From Candidatus Sabulitectum sp. (lineage in GTDB: Bacteria > Fermentibacterota > Fermentibacteria > Fermentibacterales > JCC-6): a stretch of DNA of 14,308 nucleotides. The stretch covers positions 1-14,308 of the forward strand of contig JAOZLN010000010.1 in NCBI GenBank assembly GCA_029934845.1, in the 5' to 3' direction. Under the pieces are notes generated by a model, which saw only the letters and a list, made by a program, of their open reading frames with translations, was not told where the DNA came from and ran no database searches. The translations under genes were made by a program, and so were the position numbers. This document shows positions 6,922-13,970 of this stretch, piece after piece. Positions within the stretch are counted from its first letter, which is position 1. The number at the start of each line of letters is the position of its first letter.

Positions 6922-7345
6922 AACAAAGGTTCTTTTTCTCTGCACCGGCAACTCGTGCAGAAGCCAGATGGCTGAAGGGCTATGCACAAGTCTCATGGGA
7001 GATATTTTCGAGTCGTTTTCGGCAGGAATAGTAAAACACGGTCTTAATCCGTTTGCGGTTAAAGCCATGCTGGAAATAGGTATTGATATATCCAGTCACT
7101 TCAGTAAAACAGTTGACGAAATGGAAGAGAAAGACTTTGACTATGTGGTTACAGTCTGCGACAATGCCCATGAGACCTGCCCATTCTTCCCTGCAAGAAC
7201 CAGACTTATCCACAGAGGGTTTGATGACCCACCCAGGCTTGCCCGGGATGCAGAGACGGAGGAAGAAGCTATGGAACACTACAGAAGAGTGAGGGATGAG
7301 ATCAGGGAATTCATAATTCAATTCCCCGGAGTTCTCGGGCGCTGA
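6911..7345 (+). CDS. arsC: Arsenate reductase ArsC, thioredoxin-coupled (LMW-PTP fold)
   Basis: This cytoplasmic enzyme reduces arsenate to arsenite using an internal disulfide cascade regenerated by thioredoxin. The 144-aa length fits the Staphylococcus-type ArsC family. The phosphatase-like P-loop C11-TGNSC-R17 begins near the N-terminus. The redox pair C83 and C90 (VTVCDNAHETCP) matches Cys82/Cys89 of the S. aureus enzyme, and the GFDDPP loop at 103-108 supplies the catalytic Asp (D105). All key residues are present, so it should be active. GAGG (6899-6902) is 8 bp upstream of the ATG, with AAGGAG slightly further. It overlaps the aquaporin remnant, so the two were probably one transcript. 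No arsenite pump (ArsB/Acr3) or ArsR is in the window, so the route for arsenite exit is not visible. Confidence 0.93.
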   Translation: MKAKTKVLFLCTGNSCRSQMAEGLCTSLMGDIFESFSAGIVKHGLNPFAVKAMLEIGIDISSHFSKTVDEMEEKDFDYVVTVCDNAHETCPFFPARTRLIHRGFDDPPRLARDAETEEEAMEHYRRVRDEIREFIIQFPGVLGR

Positions 7346-7393
7346 GAATACCTTCAACAGGAAGAAGCTATCACATCTTCACTTCAGTGTTCC

Positions 7394-7399
7394 TATAAT
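7394..7399 (+). promoter_or_regulatory. Possible -10 element (TATAAT) before the GT-C genes
   Basis: A consensus TATAAT lies 50 bp after the arsC stop and 45 bp before TTG 7444. No good -35 hexamer is found at 16-18 bp upstream. If used, transcription would begin near 7406, which makes a start at TTG 7411 almost leaderless and favours TTG 7444. Confidence 0.35.
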
Positions 7400-7443
7400 A
7401 CAGGTAATCTTTGGTCTTGTATCATCTTTGCAGGGTGGAGTAT

Positions 7444-8991
7444 TTGGAAAAGCTAATTAACGGAGTAAAACACAGGATTGACCACAGACTGCTTATTGCC
7501 GTTCTTCTGGTATGGTTGGTTCTGGATACATTCACCGCCTTGTTGGCATCGCAGGAGAACCTTGTGTGTCGCTTTGAAGATGATGCCTTCTTCTACGCAA
7601 CAATTGCACGGAATTCAGTAGAAGAAAACATCATTTCTTTTGATGGTGTTTCTGAAACGAATGGTTTTCACCCTCTGTGGATGGGAATGATTATTGTAAC
7701 CCGATGGATTGTTCCAGATCAGATTAACTTTCTTCGGGCACTAAGTGTACTTTCCGCTTTGCTGATGTTTGCTGCTGGATATCTCTCAGTTAAAACACTT
7801 TGCAGGAACTATTCCACTACTGTAGTTCTGATAGTTTTTATATTTCTTCTCAGATATCTGAGGGATTTTGCACATCTGGCAATGGAAACCTCCATTCTTC
7901 TACCACTGGCAATTGCTGCTTTGGTTCTGCTTGACAGAATTACTCCTTCCAGCTCAAAACGCGCGCTCTTCTTACTTGGAATAGTACTTGCCTTTATTGG
8001 GCTCGCCAGACTTGATGCAGCTTTTCTGGCGTTATTGATCGGGATATGGGCAGTGAAGCTGCATGGAAAGGGAAAAAGCTCTGTTATTGTATTTCTTCCC
8101 GGTGCAACTGCAGGCATCCTGTATCTTATAGCGAACAAAATTTACTTTAATACTTGGATGTCTGTATCCGGAGGTATCAAGGCATCCGGATTTGGTCTGA
8201 ATACCTTGTTTGCAAAGCAGTTGTTTCTACTTTCTGACCCCCTTGGCATACGAAGCCCCTGGGGGCTTTACCTGCTGTTTTTACTTTTGTCATTCGGAAT
8301 TCTGTTCTTCAGGAATACAAAGCCATCAATTAAAGCAGTGAGCTTGTTCATGGTTCTGTTTACTGCCTCACAACTGTTTTTATCCAGCTGGAGATTATGG
8401 TACTGGTATGCATATCCAGCGGTGCTTTTCTCAGTATTCTGTCTTCCATTTCTTTTGCAGAAACTGCTCAGTCTTTTCAGAATTTCAGAAAAGCTGCTGC
8501 GTATTTCCTCAGTTTTCCTTTTTGTGTCTGCTGTTTCTCTTGCAGTTTTCTGGGGCTGGCACTATGGAGCAGAGAATTCCCAGGACTTTAGAGTGAGGAA
8601 CATGTATATCGCCGAGGAGCTCAACGAGACAATGACAGATTCAACGCTTATTGCAATGGGAGACAGAGCAGGCAGCTTCGCGTATTTCTTCCGTGGAGGA
8701 GTTGTGCAGATGGAGGGGCTTGCCGGCAGTGCTGAACTGGCAGAGTCTATTCAGCTGAAGAGGCTACAGGAGTATCTGCAAGATATGGGTGTAGATTATG
8801 TATTGAGCTGGACCGGCCCCGATTGCTCCGAGGACTACATTTCGTGGGATCTTCTTGTACCGGACAGAGCGCAGAGCCTGTCCTTACCAAACAGAATTAC
8901 AGTACAGCGGGATAACGAACTGAAAAGATGGTACGGGAGCACGGGAACGATATTCCTCTGGTGTTTCAACGGGGGTGATCTTGTCAGATAA
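7444..8991 (+). CDS. GT-C-like integral membrane glycosyltransferase (hypothetical)
   Basis: A multi-spanning inner-membrane protein, likely a transferase that moves sugars from lipid-phosphate donors to periplasmic acceptors. With TTG 7444 it has 515 aa: a first helix at about 15-35, then the acidic loop EDD (45-47) in RFEDDAFFYATIARN and SFDGVSETNGFHPLW (66-80). The D-D plus DG-xxTNGFHPLW pattern is recurrent in GT-C/PMT-like membrane proteins. About ten hydrophobic segments follow to about residue 375, then a soluble C-terminal domain of about 140 residues. The start is uncertain: TTG 7444 follows GGGTGGAG; TTG 7411 would add 11 residues without a clear site. It overlaps the next GT-C gene by 11 bp, so the two are probably coupled. 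No acceptor, donor or precise family can be read from the sequence. Confidence 0.7.
   Translation: MEKLINGVKHRIDHRLLIAVLLVWLVLDTFTALLASQENLVCRFEDDAFFYATIARNSVEENIISFDGVSETNGFHPLWMGMIIVTRWIVPDQINFLRALSVLSALLMFAAGYLSVKTLCRNYSTTVVLIVFIFLLRYLRDFAHLAMETSILLPLAIAALVLLDRITPSSSKRALFLLGIVLAFIGLARLDAAFLALLIGIWAVKLHGKGKSSVIVFLPGATAGILYLIANKIYFNTWMSVSGGIKASGFGLNTLFAKQLFLLSDPLGIRSPWGLYLLFLLLSFGILFFRNTKPSIKAVSLFMVLFTASQLFLSSWRLWYWYAYPAVLFSVFCLPFLLQKLLSLFRISEKLLRISSVFLFVSAVSLAVFWGWHYGAENSQDFRVRNMYIAEELNETMTDSTLIAMGDRAGSFAYFFRGGVVQMEGLAGSAELAESIQLKRLQEYLQDMGVDYVLSWTGPDCSEDYISWDLLVPDRAQSLSLPNRITVQRDNELKRWYGSTGTIFLWCFNGGDLVR
8971..8980 (+). promoter_or_regulatory. Strong ribosome binding site deciding the second GT-C start
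   Basis: GGGGGTGATC matches the anti-Shine-Dalgarno complement GGAGGTGATC at nine of ten bases. It points to TTG 8981, 5 bp after the G-run core. The GTG at 8975 lies inside the site itself and is a poor start candidate. The site lies within the last codons of the upstream gene. Confidence 0.55.
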
Positions 8992-10429
8992 ACAATGTCT
9001 TTTTACATCAATCTCAGTTCTGATTGTAACAGTAGTTCTTTGTTTTGCAGTCACAGTGGAAGCAGGTTTTGTATCAGATGACTTTGTGCTTGTTAACAGG
9101 ATTGCAGGAGATGGTTACTATTCCAGCTGGGGAGGTGAGGCGGGATCTGCATTTTTCCGTCCGGTAACAACTTTATCCTATTTATCTGATTTCCTGATCT
9201 GGGGTAATAATGCAGCAGGGTTCCACCTTACAAATATCTTCTGGCATCTTGTTTCCGGGATGGCAGTATTTCTGCTTTTCTCTTTATTGCTGAAGCAGCT
9301 TCAAGTACACAGGCACTGTCTGTACGCAATACTATCTTCAATTCTTTTCCTTTCTCTTGCTTCTCACTCCGAGTCTGTTGCCTGGGTTTCAGGAAGAACT
9401 GACATTATCGCAACAGCGCTGTGTCTTGCATCCCTCTACTTCTTTTACAGACAACTTGGGAAGAAATCAATTCTGTTTTCCGCCCTTGCTCTTCTTTTGT
9501 TTCCAATAGGGTTGCTCGCAAAAGAGAGCGTGATAATTACACCGCTTTTATGGGGGCTTCTTCTTGCCTATCACTCAGTATCGCATAAAGAGAACCTTCG
9601 CAGAAATCTTTCCCTTGTGGGCTTCTCTGCACTTATTGCAGTTGTCTATTTTCTTTTTCGAGCCATGACTGAGGGCAGTCTGGTATCGGGTATCAGGTAT
9701 GGAGGTTTTCTTGATCTTTCTTCCTTAGATCTTGCCGAGAATCTGGTGCGATATATGCTGCGAGTAATGATGCCACCGTTTCCTCTCAGCTTGAGAGGAA
9801 TTGTGACAGAAAACCCGATTGTTGTACCGTTGTTTCTTTTGGCGTTGATTCTGCCAGTTTCCATTCTTCTGTTCAGAAGGGCCGCGCCAAAACAGAAGAA
9901 TCTACTTTTTCTTATGGCTGCTTGTTTCTTTGTCTCCCTTTTGCCGGTGCTGGGTATGAAGGCTTCTCTTTTCGATACTCAATCAGAGAGATTTCTGTAT
10001 CTGCCAGGTGTGTTTGCAACGGGCTTCTTTACAGTTGCGATGATCTCTCTTTTCAAGGAACGCAAACTTTCTCTGATTGTTATCGTCGGTACAATATTCT
10101 TACAGGGAATTTTTCTGCAAAGATCGAATAAAAACTGGGTTCAGGCAGGAAAGCTTTGTTTCGGGATCGCAGAGTCTGTTGCGGAATACGATGCAGACTG
10201 CATTTACATTCTGGCAATCCCAGACAGTTACCATGGCGCTTATGTATTTAGAAACGGATTAAATGAAGCAGTAACAATGCTTACAGCAGAAGAGTCTAAT
10301 TACATTGTAATCTGTCGTATCAGTTCTTATGGTGATTCTCTTTTCTCTGGGAATGAAGACAGAATCAATCTGGACGAAACGGAGCGAACGGTTATCACCT
10401 GTGTAGATGGAAGAATACACTCTTTTTAG
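8981..10429 (+). CDS. GT-C-like membrane protein of the TMTC/PMT-related type
   Basis: A polytopic membrane protein of about 482 aa, probably a glycosyltransferase acting at the periplasmic face. After a first helix (about 8-28) it has the acidic motif VSDDF (31-35), then FFRPVTTLSYL (58-68), GFHLTNIFWHL (80-90) and SHSESVAWVSGRTD (128-141). This order (DD loop, FRP, GFH-N--LH, H-ESVAWVSGR-D) is shared with bacterial relatives of TMTC-type O-mannosyltransferases, but without the TPR repeats that many of them carry. About ten hydrophobic segments reach about residue 380; a short periplasmic tail contains DSYHGAYVFRNGLNEAV. The start was set at TTG 8981 from the ribosome site at 8971-8980. It overlaps the preceding GT-C gene by 11 bp. 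Acceptor unknown; the secreted propeller protein just downstream is a possible but unproven client. Confidence 0.7.
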   Translation: MSDKQCLFTSISVLIVTVVLCFAVTVEAGFVSDDFVLVNRIAGDGYYSSWGGEAGSAFFRPVTTLSYLSDFLIWGNNAAGFHLTNIFWHLVSGMAVFLLFSLLLKQLQVHRHCLYAILSSILFLSLASHSESVAWVSGRTDIIATALCLASLYFFYRQLGKKSILFSALALLLFPIGLLAKESVIITPLLWGLLLAYHSVSHKENLRRNLSLVGFSALIAVVYFLFRAMTEGSLVSGIRYGGFLDLSSLDLAENLVRYMLRVMMPPFPLSLRGIVTENPIVVPLFLLALILPVSILLFRRAAPKQKNLLFLMAACFFVSLLPVLGMKASLFDTQSERFLYLPGVFATGFFTVAMISLFKERKLSLIVIVGTIFLQGIFLQRSNKNWVQAGKLCFGIAESVAEYDADCIYILAIPDSYHGAYVFRNGLNEAVTMLTAEESNYIVICRISSYGDSLFSGNEDRINLDETERTVITCVDGRIHSF

Positions 10430-10441
10430 TCCCAATATGTT

Positions 10442-10465
10442 CCTCCCCATCTTAGTCGGAGGTTT
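10442..10465 (+). terminator. Weak terminator-like hairpin after the GT-C pair
   Basis: CCTCC (10442-10446) can pair with GGAGG (10458-10462) across an 11-base loop, followed by TTT. The stem is only five pairs and the T-run is short. Its position 12 bp after a stop and before a new promoter makes a terminator possible but not certain. Confidence 0.25.
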
Positions 10466-10479
10466 CATTGGCAATTGTG

Positions 10480-10508
10480 TTTACTTAAGATTAATTACTG
10501 TATATAAT
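10480..10508 (+). promoter_or_regulatory. Probable sigma-70-type promoter of the propeller gene
   Basis: TATAAT (10503-10508) is preceded at a 17-bp spacing by TTTACT (10480-10485), which shares four bases with TTGACA. The region is AT-rich. Transcription would begin near 10515, leaving a leader of about 28 bases with GGAGGG (10528-10533) ahead of the ATG. This suggests the propeller gene is transcribed separately from the GT-C pair. Confidence 0.5.
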
Positions 10509-10542
10509 TCAGCATAGTCAACAATATGGAGGGATAACAGTA

Positions 10543-11898
10543 ATGAACAAATCAATTATCACCTGCACTCTCTTGGTCAGCAGTCTATTTTTTACTGCAT
10601 CTGCTGAATGGTTTGTGGAAACCGTATCAACCTCAGGTGGACAAACTCCCGCGATCAGCCTGGACAGTGCGGGGCTTCCGAGAATTGCTTACGGTAGATC
10701 TGGGCAAGGTGCAAAGTATGCAGTGTACAATGGAACTTCCTGGAGCACAGAGCTTATTTACGATACATATTATGGAGATTGTGAATACTTTGATATGGTT
10801 ACTGATGAAAACGATATTTCACATGTTTCATTCGCCTGGACTGGTTGTATCATTTCTGCCGTACAGGATCCGATCTTAGACAGTTGGAACTATGTAATGC
10901 CTACTGCTGCCTATGGTGAGTGGAACTCTTTAGGATTAAGCAGTGAGAACAATCCAGGAATAAGCTTTTACTCTTTTGAGCACAATCTCAAGTATTTGTA
11001 TAACAATGGTAGTCAGTGGCTTATCGAACTAGTGGATGCGGGTGATGATGCAGGCAACTACAATTCAATTCTCAGGGAAGGTGTGAACAAGGCTTATATA
11101 GCCTACAGCATGAACCTTCCTACTCCGGGGCTAAAGTATGCCTATCGTGATGAGAGTGGAGTATGGAACACATCTTTTGTAGATACATCAATGATTGCAG
11201 AGCCCATGGGTATTTCTCTTGTTCATAATGGAAACGGTTACCCCTGCATTTCTTACACAGCACCGGAAGAGCTGAGATACGCAGAATGGGATGGTTCCGT
11301 GTGGAATGTTGAAACTGTATTGAGCCTGGCAACCGGGGATGCTAAAGAAACCGGTGCCAATGTATATGACACTTCACTGGCACTTACCCAGTACGGCAAC
11401 CAGCGTATTGCCCACTGCAACCTTAGTGGTGATTCACTTTCATATTCATGGAATGATGGAACAGGCTGGCAGACAGAAAATGTTTGTCCTGTTGGGAACG
11501 GGGGAGGAGATCTTGACCTTACTCTTGATTCCCAGAGTAGACCACACATTGCATTTTGCGCAGGTCCGTCAGATGGTCTCATGTACGCATTTAACGATGA
11601 AGCGGTAGGTGTTGAGTACACTGAAGCAGCCATCGTACCGGTGAATTTCAACCTGGTTACAAACCCCTTTTACGGTAATCTGAATCTGTCATTCAATCTT
11701 CCCGAATCATGTCACGTTGAACTGACAGTTTACGATCTGCAGGGAAGAGAGATCGCCAATCCACTATCGGAAAATCTCTCTGAGGGAAGTAACCTGTTCA
11801 GCTGGACTCCTGACACTGCTCTTCCATGCGGCGGGTACATTATCACGCTGGAAGCAGGTAGCAGCACCGTTTCGCAGAAGGTGGTTTTCCTCCGATAG
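10543..11898 (+). CDS. Secreted seven-repeat beta-propeller with T9SS-type C-terminal sorting domain
   Basis: A secreted or surface protein of 451 aa with no enzyme motif recognised. Residues 1-21 are a signal peptide ending TASA. Seven repeats of about 48 residues follow, each with a P-x-I-[SA]-[YFH] strand, a L-x-Y strand and an NG--W--E-V strand; the I-[SA]-x triplets begin near 48, 95, 140, 186, 236, 289 and 336. This is the pattern of a seven-bladed propeller. Residues about 367-451 form an Ig-like domain (FNLVTNPFYGNLNLSFNLP, VELTVYDLQGREI, GGYIITLEAG, QKVVFLR) typical of the Por/type IX secretion sorting domains that follow secreted cargo. The ATG has GGAGGG 9 bp upstream and its own promoter. 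Likely role: binding or structural at the cell surface; ligand unknown. The T9SS reading depends on the host having that machinery, which is not in the window. Confidence 0.75.
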   Translation: MNKSIITCTLLVSSLFFTASAEWFVETVSTSGGQTPAISLDSAGLPRIAYGRSGQGAKYAVYNGTSWSTELIYDTYYGDCEYFDMVTDENDISHVSFAWTGCIISAVQDPILDSWNYVMPTAAYGEWNSLGLSSENNPGISFYSFEHNLKYLYNNGSQWLIELVDAGDDAGNYNSILREGVNKAYIAYSMNLPTPGLKYAYRDESGVWNTSFVDTSMIAEPMGISLVHNGNGYPCISYTAPEELRYAEWDGSVWNVETVLSLATGDAKETGANVYDTSLALTQYGNQRIAHCNLSGDSLSYSWNDGTGWQTENVCPVGNGGGDLDLTLDSQSRPHIAFCAGPSDGLMYAFNDEAVGVEYTEAAIVPVNFNLVTNPFYGNLNLSFNLPESCHVELTVYDLQGREIANPLSENLSEGSNLFSWTPDTALPCGGYIITLEAGSSTVSQKVVFLR

Positions 11899-12133
11899 AC
11901 TGGTCATTTTATTACTAGCCCGGATCTGTTTCAGTGTATTGCGTATTGGTTGTATTGGGTATTAAGCCACTCTGCTTGCAGCTGTGCAATGCATGTTCCC
12001 AGTAATACTGAAGCGAGAATTCTTTCTATGAGTTCTCAGTTCCTTTCGTAACACGGCTTTTGACTGAGTGTGCTAAACTTGACGCTTATGTCATAAAAGA
12101 AAAGAAGAAACTCAACTTTGTCTTCCCGAAACT
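11899..12133 (+). other. Intergenic stretch without recognisable gene
   Basis: This 235-bp gap separates the propeller gene from the GT-C fragment. One frame is open for about 50 codons directly after the propeller stop but has no start, no ribosome site and no family resemblance. The frame of the downstream fragment is closed by a TGA at 12080-12082. I looked for the missing membrane helices of the GT-C gene in all three forward frames and did not see them. TTGACT (12060-12065) has no matching -10. The truncation junction may lie here. Confidence 0.5.
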
Positions 12134-12652
12134 GTGTATGTAATGCCCAGTCAACAGCCGTTGGAAACCATCCCCTGGTGGGCTTCCATTCAATACATGT
12201 CATCCTTTGTGGGCAACCTGCCGCCGGGAGTTAAAGTAGCGGCAACGGAATACGGATACATCGCTTCGGAGAACCTTCATGCTGTTATTATTGATATGGC
12301 AGGTCTGCACGATAAGGATCTTGTTCTGAGGGGCTTTTCTTCCGGCAGTATCCTTTCCAGAGATCCCGATATTATCTGGCTGCCTCATACAGACTATACC
12401 CTTTTCAGAAAGATGTTGTTGGATGATCCGATCTTTCGCGAACGGTATGACTATTATCCAGGAATGTTTAACTATGGTGTGGCTTTAAGGTCGGGTTCAA
12501 ATTTCTATGGAGAAGCGCTGACAGCTCTTGATTCTGTTTTCAGCCGGGCTTATCCCGGAAGAGAACTCGCTGATTATTGTGCTTTGCTGCGAAGTAGACC
12601 ATCAGCAGAACCATACTCATCTCCTGATGCAGGTCGTACCATTTCCCAGTGA
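12134..12652 (+). pseudogene. C-terminal fragment of a GT-C-like membrane glycosyltransferase
   Basis: The 172-residue frame resembles the soluble C-terminal domain found after the membrane helices in bacterial GT-C-like proteins: NLPPGVKVAATEYGYI (about 28-43), an IIDMAGLHD segment, RDPDIIWLPHTDY, and YYPGMFNYGVALRSGS. In full-length relatives this follows a membrane part of several hundred residues, which is absent here, and there is no hydrophobic helix or signal peptide in the frame. The GTG at 12134 has no convincing ribosome site. I therefore read it as a 5'-truncated remnant rather than a functional gene. If translated, it would be cytoplasmic and unable to reach its normal periplasmic side. 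Both GT-C genes at 7444-10429 are intact, so this was a third member of the local set or a leftover of a rearrangement. Confidence 0.6.
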
Positions 12653-12738
12653 TCGGTGAAGCAGGTGTTTGTCCTTTTCTGATTGGAAAAATCCGGTTTT
12701 GTTTTCTTCGGAGGCCCATGCGGTCTTTTCCCGTTGTT

Positions 12739-12767
12739 GGGACAGCAGGAATCTCTTTCTGTATAAT
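12739..12767 (+). promoter_or_regulatory. Possible promoter of the BioD-like ATPase gene
   Basis: TATAAT (12762-12767) stands 17 bp after GGGACA (12739-12744), which shares GACA with the -35 consensus. Transcription would begin near 12774, about 22 bases before the ATG at 12796, with TTGGAGA (12786-12792) in the leader. The match is reasonable but unverified. Confidence 0.42.
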
Positions 12768-12795
12768 TCATGCAGTACAGCATGATTGGAGAAAC

Positions 12796-13962
12796 ATGAG
12801 CAAAGGTCTTTACATTGCCGGAGCCGGGAAGGATGCAGGTAAAACAACCCTGTGTCTTGGATTGCTTGAAGAATTCAGAAAAACTCTTCCAAATGGTGTT
12901 TCGTTCACCAAACCACTGGGGCAGAAGACCACTCTTGTTGAAGGCGAGCAGGTCGGACAGGATTCATGGCTTGTAGACAGAGCTCTGGGTATGGGGCTTT
13001 CCCTGGATAACTCGGCACCTTTTTCTACCTCTCACGGGGCTGCTGCCAGGTACATTAAGCTGGGGGAACCTTCAGATCTTCCAGGCAGAATACGCAGAGC
13101 GTATAAAGCCCTTGGGAAAAAGGGCAGGATGGTTGTTGTGGAAGGTACTGGGCATCCTGGTGTGGGGTGTGTTTTCGATCTGTCCAACGCCAGGGTTGCA
13201 AAGATACTGGGAACCCCGGTGATACTTGTTCTGGACGGGGGAATCGGTTCCACTATTGACAGATTCAGTTTGTGTTCTTCTATGTTCTACCACCACGATG
13301 TGCCTGTGCTGGGTGTTGTTATCAACAGGATCATTCCTGCAAAGATGGATTCGGTAAAATCTCTTCTGGGGAAGTGGTTCGCCGAAAGAAATATTCCAGT
13401 ATTCGGCTATATCCCATACGAGGACAGCATTGCAAGGCCTTCACTGGGGCTTATTCAGAGGGCCATAGGTGCAGAGCCTATTGTAAAGATGAAGGCAGAC
13501 AGTAATCATGTTGCCGGTCATTTGACTGCTTTTGGTTCAGCAGAAGAAACTTTGAGAGTTGTAGAGAAAAATCCACGCAGGTCTCTGCTTGTAGATCACT
13601 CTCGACCTGATATACTTGATGCTCTGGTAGTTGCCCGGATATCCGGAGGCACCGGTCCGGGAGCTGTTATTGTCTGCGGCGGTGAGCCCGATTCAAGAAG
13701 AATTGAGGCATTCAGAGCAACCGGAATTCCTCTTTTTGCCACAGACCAGGGGCTTGAAAAGTCTGCTGGAAGATTGTCGCAGAAGATTTTCAAGGTAGAA
13801 CCCCACGAGGAGGAGAAGATCAGAAGGATAGTTGAGCTGATATCTTCTCATGTGGATACAGCTTCCATTCTTTCGCATCTTTCCGGTGAACAGCCTGGAG
13901 ACTCCGGGGAAAAGAAGCCTGGGCGTTTTAAAAGATTTCTTCGCAGGGTATTCAAAGGATAG
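12796..13962 (+). CDS. BioD-like P-loop ATPase with DRTGG-like domain and basic C-terminal tail
   Basis: A 388-aa cytoplasmic protein of the AAA_26/dethiobiotin-synthetase-like P-loop group, often annotated as phosphotransacetylase-family proteins. The N-terminal domain (1-225) has a Walker A-type loop AGKDAGKTT (10-18), the FTKPLG strand (37-42) equivalent to BioD's substrate-side KP motif, an EGTG loop (116-119), and a switch-like ILVLDGG (143-149) and VVINR (174-178). Residues about 235-355 look like a DRTGG domain (ALVVARISGGTGPGAVIVCGGEPD, then GIPLFATD). The last 16 residues are strongly basic and amphipathic (KKPGRFKRFLRRVFKG). The ATG at 12796 is chosen for TTGGAGA 3 bp upstream and because homology begins there; the open frame extends back to 12649 without family resemblance. 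True dethiobiotin synthetase activity is unlikely: it is too long, carries the extra domain, and has no biotin genes near. Substrate unknown. Confidence 0.78.
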   Translation: MSKGLYIAGAGKDAGKTTLCLGLLEEFRKTLPNGVSFTKPLGQKTTLVEGEQVGQDSWLVDRALGMGLSLDNSAPFSTSHGAAARYIKLGEPSDLPGRIRRAYKALGKKGRMVVVEGTGHPGVGCVFDLSNARVAKILGTPVILVLDGGIGSTIDRFSLCSSMFYHHDVPVLGVVINRIIPAKMDSVKSLLGKWFAERNIPVFGYIPYEDSIARPSLGLIQRAIGAEPIVKMKADSNHVAGHLTAFGSAEETLRVVEKNPRRSLLVDHSRPDILDALVVARISGGTGPGAVIVCGGEPDSRRIEAFRATGIPLFATDQGLEKSAGRLSQKIFKVEPHEEEKIRRIVELISSHVDTASILSHLSGEQPGDSGEKKPGRFKRFLRRVFKG

Positions 13963-13970
13963 GGTACTGT

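Noticed and set aside
11899..12051. Read-through extension of the propeller gene past its TAG
   Set aside because: The protein already ends with a complete sorting domain (QKVVFLR); the 50 extra codons are Cys/Ser-rich with no resemblance to anything.
12649..12795. 49-residue N-terminal extension of the BioD-like protein
   Set aside because: It precedes a good ribosome site at 12786-12792, overlaps a likely promoter, and is not part of the P-loop domain, which normally begins a few residues before the Walker A loop.
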